64,000 nucleotides of DNA from Mesotaenium endlicherianum (taxonomy: Eukaryota > Streptophyta > Zygnematophyceae > Zygnematales > Mesotaeniaceae). The stretch spans positions 186,001 through 250,000 of the forward strand of contig WELA01007798.1 of assembly GCA_009602735.1 (NCBI GenBank), written 5' to 3'. Below, in pieces: positions 56,676 to 64,000 of the stretch. Position numbers and translations under genes: made by a program. A model generated the notes under the pieces. That model did not search any database, was not told the origin of the DNA, and saw only the letters and a list, made by a program, of their open reading frames with translations. Numbering within the stretch: position 1 is the first letter of the stretch; each line of letters starts with the position of its first letter.

Positions 56676-57870
56676 TTAGCTGAACCTTGGCGGGCCGACG
56701 AATGTAGGACGGCTGAACCCTTGAAGACCATCAAGCGTGGCAAAACCTTGGGGCTTTGTCAGCATGCTGAAGCCTGAGGGCTCTGTGGGCATGCGGCGGA
56801 CGCCCGCGATTAGCGTGACGGGCATGGCCTGCAAGGGTGCCTTGGTCGGCTCCTCGTAGGATACCTCCAAAGCCCTCTCAAACAAATCCTCGTCAGTCAG
56901 GGGGTCGCAGGCGGCCTGGCGCATGGCCTCCTCCTCCAAAGCGGTCGTGCGGTGGTCGATTCTGTCCGTGTGCATCAACGGCAAAGGTGGCTGGGAGGCC
57001 ATCTAAAAATGCATGGCTACCCCCAATGGCACCTCCTCTAGCAGGTGGACGTCTGACCGTGCGGCGGGCAAGCGAGCCCTCTCGCGTGGAGGCGGCCTTG
57101 CGACGGAAGGACGGGCCGTGCCTGCAACGATTGCAAGGTGTTTGTGGGCTCTAGCAGTCGTAGCCACTGCTGCTGTAGTGGCGTCGGCGGCGGCGGCAGC
57201 CGTTGTTGTTATTTGGCACATCACGGCCTGCTGCGCTGCCTGAATATGCACAGACTCTTGGGCTTGCGCTGTCAGCAGCTCTGCCTGATCGTGTGGAAAG
57301 AGGTGGAAATCTGCGCTCCGGAGCTTAGGCTCCGTGTCCCGAGGCAAGAGCAGGTCCACCCAAAAAGACACGGCGTCATCCTCCGAGCCGCCCTTGCTCG
57401 TCTGGGTGACGCCAAGCCGGTCGCCATTGTCGTCCAGTGCCATGAAGTCGTAGAGTGTCGTTGAGGTGGGTCGCCAGTCCAGAATGTTTATTGGCAATGA
57501 GGCCGTGCGCGTGCCTCTCAAGCGCAAGTCGAGCCGATAGTGCACACGCTCAGTCTAGTTTTCTACCGCGGCCTTGATGGGGAAGAGCACATCCTGCCCC
57601 AATAGGACGTGGAAGGTCTTGGAGCGCGTTACAAGCGCGTGGCGGTGGACCGTTGTTGCATCTGCGGTCCCGGGGCAAAAAGTGAAGACAAGCGCCCGCC
57701 GCACGCGTCCCGTCACTGACTCAAGTGCCAGCCGTTGTGTCGATCCACGTGGGGGAATCCAGCAAGTTGGCTGAAGAGAGACCCAGCTGCTTGAAATAGC
57801 TGAGGCTAATCAAGATTGCTGAGCGCCGGTGTCAAACATGGTGCGCTGGGGGGCCTGCTTGTTGACCGGC
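56676..57870 (-). pseudogene. Protease region of element E
   Basis: The active site reads MFDTGAQQS and goes out of frame right after it by loss of one base relative to D. Downstream, YDFMALDDNGD, an Ala/Thr-rich helix segment and EEEAMRQAACDPLTDEDLFE match the D protein, so the extended protease tail was a shared domain. A stop near 57558 adds to the damage. It cannot be functional. Confidence 0.75.
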
Positions 57871-58020
57871 ACGATCCCCTGGGCCTTATTGAGAGACGCC
57901 GCATTGGGGCTGTTGATCAACTGGCGATCGTGCGGGGGTCAAGCGGGTGCAGAAAGCACTGCCGTGGTGGCGCCAGGTGCTGGTCTGTCACGTTTGCACA
58001 TGTGCAAGGTGCGCGCAACA

Positions 58021-58996
58021 TCAACTGGGCGGCCTGACGGGTCGCCTCAGGGTCACGCCAATCTCAGCAAATGAAACCGCTGGCATGCGATGTAGTGCGA
58101 GCGAGAGGACCTCGGCGCTGAGCTGCACCGTCATCACTGGTGCGGCAAGTGCGTGAGGTGCGGGTGCGACAGCCTTTGTGGGTGTCTCCAGTACTCGGAA
58201 TAAGCGGGGCAGACGCGGGGCTTCCTCCGTGCAACGTCCCTGGTTGAGCTTGTTGTGCTTGTGCGCGACCGCTGAGCGTCCGGCGGCTGACACGAGCGTG
58301 CGCTTGCGAGGTGCGACGTGGCCCGCTGAGCCACAACCTAGTGGCCAAGTCCGTGCACAGCAGACCAGGGCAGGGGATGGCGCAGCTACTGTTTTTGGTG
58401 TGACTGGCGCCATTGCAAACGTAGCTGCAGGCGTAGACTTTGATGGCGGCGCAGGTGCTCCCGCAAAAGCCAGCGCCATCGTGGAGACTGGCGCCGGCGC
58501 TGGTACAGCTGTAGGGGCTGGTGCCTCTGCAGGGTTGCCAAGGGGCGCTCCAGAATTGCTCCTGAGGCGGACTTGCCGGGCTGTCAATCCGTCGGCGCAC
58601 TTGGCTGCGCATACCCCGTGCAATGCTCGGGCGGCTTTCTTGCGAGCGAGTGGGCTTTGCGCAGCCTCGGCAGCGCAGATCGCGCGTGCGTCGGGGTTTT
58701 GTGCGCAACCAAGGTTTTAACCCGTGGCCAAGCAAGGTCGTGCGCGAGCTATTGGGTGGCTCCTCGATGATCGGGTCACACTGCGGGGTCAGGGATGCCT
58801 CACCCTGATGGAAGATGCCGCCCTCCTTTGCTGGCTGTGCGCCGGGTGCGCCGAGCCATGTGCGCGCGCCAAGTGGTGGCACGGGGGAGCAGCTGCTGCG
58901 TGAGGCTGCGCAGTCTGGCGCTACCGTGACGAGGCGATCGGGCCGACGGAACGGACCTCGCAGCGCCGGCCTTGGCGCGTGGATACGGGCAGTCAT
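58021..58996 (-). pseudogene. Gag-protease linker of element E
   Basis: It contains PVMTVQLSAEVLSLALHRM and the continuation PAVSFAEIGVTL, conserved with D, and Ala/Pro-rich DNA upstream. Several strands are open through base composition alone. Confidence 0.5.
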
Positions 58997-59164
58997 GTTC
59001 GTTTGCGCCTCGGACGTCGGGCGCGCGCCACGTGGCGTCAGGCGATGGCACCTGATGCTAGCAGCCAGCGACAGGCGGCTGTGGTCGTGGCCTTTGCAGT
59101 TGTCTGGCGGACTTGCAGGAGGACGCCGGTCGCATTAGACCAGCCACGATTGGCCCTGCGAGCT

Positions 59165-60143
59165 CTAGCAAAGTGGTGCAGCCCAGTGTCGTGGCCTGCA
59201 ACTGTGGCGGCTGAGCTGGCGTGTGCGCTGGCTCGTCATTAAGATCTCGGCCTCTGCGGCTATGAGCGCGTCGATGAGCGCGTCCCAGCTGTAATGATCC
59301 TCATTGGGCGTCATCGCGGCGGAAGTCATGGTAGTGGCTGTCGTCAGGGACGCGCGCCGACGCAAAAATTGCGCACGCCACGCTGGCCGATTGCAGCGGC
59401 GGATCCATCACGAGCGCGCCCCTTCTTGAGGTCGCGCTTCTTCTGGAAGCAAACGACTTGCAGGTGGCCGGCTTTGCCACAGTAGGTGCAATTGGCGTGT
59501 TTGCTGTTTTGCGCAAGTGTGCAGTCACGGCGGGAGTAGCCCATCTTCCCGCAAGACCAGCAGGGGTCACTCGTCGTGGCGGCCATGGACATATGGCCGC
59601 GCAGAGCTCCGCGCTACTGAGTCCACAGGGGTAGCTGCGAGCGCTAGGGCTACGGCTGCTGGAGCTGGCGGGCAGGGGTTGGGCCCATCGTAGAAGATGG
59701 CAGTACCGCGACCTCCTGGCGTACGCCCGTAGATGTGAGGCCCACACAATTGTTGGTGTTGCTCCATGCAGCGGCCTGGCTCTCCTTCTCAACTGAGAGG
59801 TAGGTGTGCTCTAGTAAGTATTTGGAACCCTTGCAATCAATGAGCGGGGCGATAGCTCTCTCCCTTAGACGCTGCTCAATGGCACGCAAGAAGATCTCCG
59901 CTGCCTCTCGGTCACTGACCATGCTCGCGTCTCGGCGCAGGTGGGTGAGACGTTGGTACATCATGCAGATCGTCTTGTTCTTGCGGCAAAAGAAATGGTG
60001 CAGCTCGTACACCTCTTCCGTGGCGGATTGGAACTCCTATTTGAGGATGTTCCAAATGGCCTAAAGAGGGTCAGCTAGCAGGGTCTGAACATCCCCCACA
60101 AGTTCTGTGTGCGTGAGGATCTCAGCTGCCTTCTCACGGTAGG
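59165..60143 (-). pseudogene. Gag of element E (N terminus cut by C5)
   Basis: It contains the core segment MYQRLTHLRRDASMVSDRE and EAAEIFLRAIEQRLRERAIA in one open piece (60012-59650). The two knuckles CWSCGKMGYSRRDC (His replaced by Tyr) and CTYCGKAGHLQVVC follow after a frame change. The first knuckle's changed His would weaken zinc binding. Its start is lost at the C5 insertion. Confidence 0.8.
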
Positions 60144-60646
60144 TGTAGTGTAACAAATAGACAAAGTACTTAGCAAAACAGAATCCTTCATCTATTCAAG
60201 ACAAGAATCTTTGAACACAAATGGTAGCTTCTTGAATGAGAGGTGACTTCTTGAAAGTCAATACATTTTTGGAATTTGGCATATACAAGAGTGATACTCG
60301 AATGTCTTTGTATGTTTCAGCTCTTCATTATGTACTTGCAACATAAGTAATTTCTAGGAAGGTGCATGTTGATGTGTTAGCACCCAACACATCCCAAAAC
60401 TTGCCACCTCTTTCTAGAATAATGTACACATGTCCTTTTGACCTAAAAATGGCACATTTGACTTTTGCCACATAGGGTTCTTCTAGGTCCTTCCTCTAAC
60501 TTTGAAAATGCCTTAGAAGATTCGAAGGACATGAACCAAGTCACTTGAGTATCTATTCACTCTTGACTCCACACAATACTACTCCAAGTATATTCAAAAG
60601 CATTGAAGAATATGCAAACTAATATATTATAACTCAAATCACTACA
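60144..60646 (-). repeat. 3' LTR of C5
   Basis: 503 bp with TGTAGTGA/ACACTACA-type ends (one change at the inner end). It is preceded on the minus strand by CTATCGGGGGGTGAA, a polypurine tract. Confidence 0.9.
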
Positions 60647-60661
60647 TTCACCCCCCGATAG
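60647..60661 (-). promoter_or_regulatory. Polypurine tract of C5
   Basis: CTATCGGGGGGTGAA on the minus strand directly before the LTR. Confidence 0.7.
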
Positions 60662-61464
60662 AAAAAGCGACGTCTCGACGCGTCAAGTCAGGTCTTACAC
60701 ATGTGGATCAGACCAGCCAACAGCTTCAAGTCAGATGCCACACATGTGAAGAGGACTAGTCAAAGGCGCCAAGTCAGAGGCTACACATGTAAGGTAGACT
60801 AGGCAAGGTCGTGGGTGGCGTGACCTTGTTGGCTAGCCTACTCTTTGATGATAAGGAAAATAGTACAAGTTGGCCAAAAACAGCAACAAATTCAAAAAAT
60901 TATAGCCTCCACAATACTGCTTTAAATCTTAGAATTCCAATGCTAGACGGACCGCGTCGGAGAACTTTACCAGATCACCAAATTTGACAGCGTTCTAATT
61001 TTTGGAGTGTCGTTGAGAGCTGAGCGAGTAGGCACTCCTCCAAATCTATGCAGAAACTTCTGATAGTCATAAGTCTTTCTATGCTTCTCCAAATTTTGCA
61101 AAATAAGTCTCAAAATGGGCGCTTAAAGATGTTTTACTAGAGTCATGAGTTTCAGAGCATTGCAAGTTCAGGGGAGGGCATAATGTCAGAAGGCATATTT
61201 TGCCCAAATAATGCCAGCAGCCTGACCCTCTTCTCCTCAGAGCATCATATCTCTCTCACCAGAGCTTTAAATTGAGCAACTTGGACTCTAAATGACCCGC
61301 TACTCATGGACTCCAGCCAGATAAATTTTTAGACTTTATTATGCAGAGGCCTATCACCAGTAGCAATTTTGGTTTTCTGTCCAGAATTTGCCAGAAGAGA
61401 AGAGTGTCTAATGTCAATTTTTCCTCTTTCTTGTTCTTGCAAGCTGCCTCCAACGGGTCTTCTG
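60662..61464 (-). other. 3' untranslated region of C5
   Basis: It lies between the chromodomain stop and the polypurine tract. No open frame of note was seen, so family C has no counterpart of the extra ORF found in family A. Confidence 0.55.
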
Positions 61465-64000
61465 CTACTTCTTGATGGTGGCAGGCTGCCTCCCTGAAGT
61501 CTTTGGGCTTCTAGTAGAGAGACTTGGAGCTGGTTTAAGATAGGGGTTGGCGGCATGGAAGCATTTCAGCTTTCTCTGAACTTTGTCAAGGGAGTGCGCC
61601 GCCACCCAACTATTCTCCGAATCTGGATATCCTTTCCACTTGATCAAGTATTGCTGCTGTCTCCTGAAATTTCTCATAGCCACTATGTCTTCCACTTCAT
61701 ACTCCAAATGATCATCCTCTTCGTTGGGGCTGGTGGGGTTGTCACATGTCCTAAGAACTTGTTGTCGGGTTGCACATACGGCTTGAAGAGGGAAGCGTGA
61801 AATACGGGGTCGATGTGCATAGTCTGGGGAAGTTCTAGCTTGAAAGCAACGAGGTTGACATGCTGGATAATCTTGAAGGGTCCCAAATACTTGGGAGTGA
61901 ACTTGGTGCCGGCAGGCATGTTGTTTAGGGAAATATTCTTGGATGATAGTAACACGTTGTCACCTACTCTGTACGTAATTTCTCTTCTGGATCTGTTTCC
62001 CACTTTTGCTTGAGCATCTTGCGCGTGCTGTAGAGCTTTCTTTGCTGCTGCAAGGGCTGCTTCTAATGTCTCCAAAAAATCTGCAGCTGCAGGTACTTCA
62101 TCATCGCCGGCTGTGAAGCTCAGCGGCATGGTTGGATGGAAGCCATAGTTGAGGAAGAATGGGGACTCTTGGGTAGAGGCCTGTGTCGTGTTGTTGTAGG
62201 CAAACTCCAGGGGGATCAAGTACATGTCCCAATCTTGCTCCAGAGTAGACACGTAGGCCTTTAGAGAGGTCTTTAGGGTACAATTCATATGCTCGGTTTG
62301 CCCAACCCATTGCGGGTGGTAGGCAGTGGACATATTCAGCGATGTACCCAAGTTCTTGAAGAGATTTTTGCAAAAATGGCTTGTGGATCTTGGATCTCTA
62401 TCCGACAGAATTCTTGCTGGTAGTCCATGGAGTCGGAAGATGTTGTCAAAGATGAGTCTTGCAAGTTGTGGTGCTGTAGCCTTAGTCGTCGTGGGAATAA
62501 AATGAGCCATCTTAGTAAGTCTGTCCACCACCGTGAGTATAGCATTATAGCCTCGAGGTGTCACGGGCAAGTCCACAATAAGGTTCATTGAGATGTCCGT
62601 CCATTGTCTTTCGGAGATTGGTAGTGGTTGGAGGAGTCCTCCCGCCTTTCGTGATGATGGCTTGACTCTTTGGCATGTGTCACAGCTCCTGCACTGTTTC
62701 GTGACTTGCTTAGACATGCCTGGCCAGCAATATGTCGCTGCTGAGACGCCCGTGGTCCTTAGGATCCCAAAGTGTCCTCTCAGAGGGTTGTCGTGTGCTT
62801 CTCGTAGAAGCAAGAGCCAGAGGTCTAAGCCATTAGGAACACATCTCTGGCCCGTGTCTTGCCTCACCCAATAATTGCCTTCTTGCTTCTTGTATGGGTC
62901 CAAGGCTGCTTTTCCGTTCTTGTAGTAAGGGTCTCTTTCATAGGCAGCTGAAAATCGAGCTTCCAGATCTGTCTTCAGGGATGTCATCACTGCGTTTAAT
63001 TGCAGTCTGGAGAGGGGGTCAGCCGGGTTTGTCTTGTCGGGCTGGTACTGAATCCTGATGTTGTATCCGCTCCATCTTGCTTGTCTCCTTCAAAGATACG
63101 GCTGCGTCTGGAGGTGCTTCAACGCTTCGTGGTCCGTAGTGATCAGCACCTTGCGTCCTTCAACGTAGCAGCGCCAAACCTTCAAGATATGTACAATCAC
63201 CAATGCCTCTCACTCCGTGGTTGTATAATTTAGCTCGGCCGAATTTAGCTTCCTTGACTCGTAGGCAATGGGCTGCAGGCCCTTGCCTTGGTCTTGAAGT
63301 ACGATTGCTCCAATTGCATAGGAAGATGCATCGGTGATGACGTGGAAGGGCCAATCTGGGTTTGGACTTGGGAGTGTGAGCACCGAGGATGTCGTCAGTC
63401 TTTGCTTCAGTTGTTGGAATGCTTCCTCCTCTTTCTTGGTCCAAACATATGGCTTGTCCTTCTTGAGTAGATCTGTAAGAGGGGCTGCTATGTGCGAGAA
63501 GCTCTGGATGACTCTCCTGTAACAATTCGCAAATCCCAAGAATGATTGGACTTCTTTCTTGGTCTTGGGGATTGGCCATTCCTCCATCACCGGGGTCTTC
63601 TTGGGGTCTATCTTGATGCCATCAGCAGTCACGGGAGAGACCTAGGAACTCCCCTTCTTGTTTGGCAAACTCGCACTTTGATTCCTTTGCAAATAGCTTG
63701 TTTTGCTTCAATACTTCGAGGACTTCTTTCAAGTGTCTCGCATGCTCTTCGAGGATCTTGCTATAAATAAGAATGTCATCGATGAATACCACCAAATCTG
63801 TCCAACATGGGCTGAAATATGGTGTTCATCATAGTCATGAAAGTTGCTCGCGCGTTGGTGAGTCCAAATGGCAAGACCATGAACTCAAAATGTCCATATC
63901 TTGTCCTGAATGCCGTCTTCTCTATGTCCGGTCCTGCGATGCGAATCTGGTGGTAGCCGCTCCGTAAGTCAATCTTCGTGAAGTACTTGGCTCCAACCAG
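61465..64000 (-). pseudogene. Pol of family C (RT, RNase H, integrase, chromodomain), partial
   Basis: RT (from the window edge): [17 protein letters not shown] and [13 protein letters not shown], then a frame break before the catalytic Asp pair. The RT tail and RNase H run 63632-63210 (FLGFANCYRRVIQSF, FHVITDASSYAIGAIVLQ) with a stop at the end. A 435-codon open frame (62990-61683) holds the integrase: HHCC finger (CRSCDTCQRVK), ILSDRDPRSTS (second Asp) and TAYHPQWVGQTEHMN (Glu kept, DGQ altered). After a frame change the chromodomain reads EYEVEDIVAMRNF, YLIKWKGYPDSENSW and FHAANPY. Target reading of histone methylation is known for such chromodomains. Confidence 0.9.

Larger units (their letters stand above)
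56572..60143 (-). mobile_element. Element E: second copy of the D family (gag, knuckles, linker, protease)
   Basis: It has the same order and similar sequence as the right half of D, in the same orientation. It is cut at its gag end by the 3' LTR of C5 and at the other end near 56571. No RT, integrase or methyltransferase is present. Confidence 0.82.
60144..64000 (-). mobile_element. Family C, copy C5 (3' LTR and pol; continues past the window)
   Basis: On the minus strand: RT, RNase H, integrase, chromodomain, ~0.8 kb 3' region, polypurine tract, LTR. It supplies the pol half of the family whose gag half is seen in C1-C3. It is inserted in the gag of element E. Confidence 0.9.

Overview
The window looks like a repeat-dominated nuclear contig from a streptophyte, either a charophyte alga or an early land-plant lineage. 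I lean towards a Chara-like alga, but that is inference. The only clear host gene is an eleven-exon ALBINO3/Oxa1-type thylakoid insertase (11715-16478, + strand). It has GT-AG introns and a basic C-terminal tail like that of green-plant ALB3. Nearly everything else is decayed or nested transposable elements. The LTR elements use a primer site TGGTATCGGAGC, close to the initiator-Met tRNA site of plant retrotransposons. No CRISPR array, rRNA or convincing tRNA was seen.

Retroelement families (names are mine). Family A is a Ty3/gypsy chromovirus with LTRs of about 720 bp. One copy, 27966-36777 (- strand), has both LTRs and carries gag, protease, RT, RNase H, integrase and chromodomain, then a long extra ORF between pol and the 3' LTR. 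Partial copies lie at 1956-5943, 37836-40096 and 41451-45532, and all keep part of that extra ORF. Family C has LTRs of about 503 bp bounded by TGTAGTGA...TCACTACA. Its copies are at 1-1955, 20426-21969, 40097-41450 and 60144-64000. Family B is an older gypsy element (26128-27965 plus 36778-37300) split by the complete A copy. Family D/E is a GC-rich gypsy family at 46683-56411 (D) and 56572-60143 (E). It has double zinc knuckles, a DTG protease, an integrase followed by a PHD-like zinc finger, and, in D, the C-terminal part of a DNA cytosine-5 methyltransferase between protease and RT. The middle of D (about 47950-50620) is inverted relative to its flanks.

DNA transposons. Two degraded piggyBac-type transposase genes (7179-8660 and 21970-24462) are interrupted by non-autonomous elements. 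These have CCTAGTT... terminal repeats and 8-bp target duplications. A further intact member sits at 19896-20253 and loose ends lie near 7178 and 19118.

Layout: 1-5943 family C into family A; 5944-11714 piggyBac A, small elements and unassigned DNA; 11715-16478 ALB3; 16479-20425 mostly unassigned plus one small element; 20426-24462 family C gag fused to piggyBac B; 26128-37300 B with A nested inside; 37836-45532 A, then C, then A; 45533-60143 D and E; 60144-64000 family C pol. The boundaries give an insertion order: A into B, C into A, A into C, C into E, and small 8-bp-TSD elements into piggyBac. The most unusual content is the D element, which combines methyltransferase and PHD-like modules, and the extra ORF of family A.
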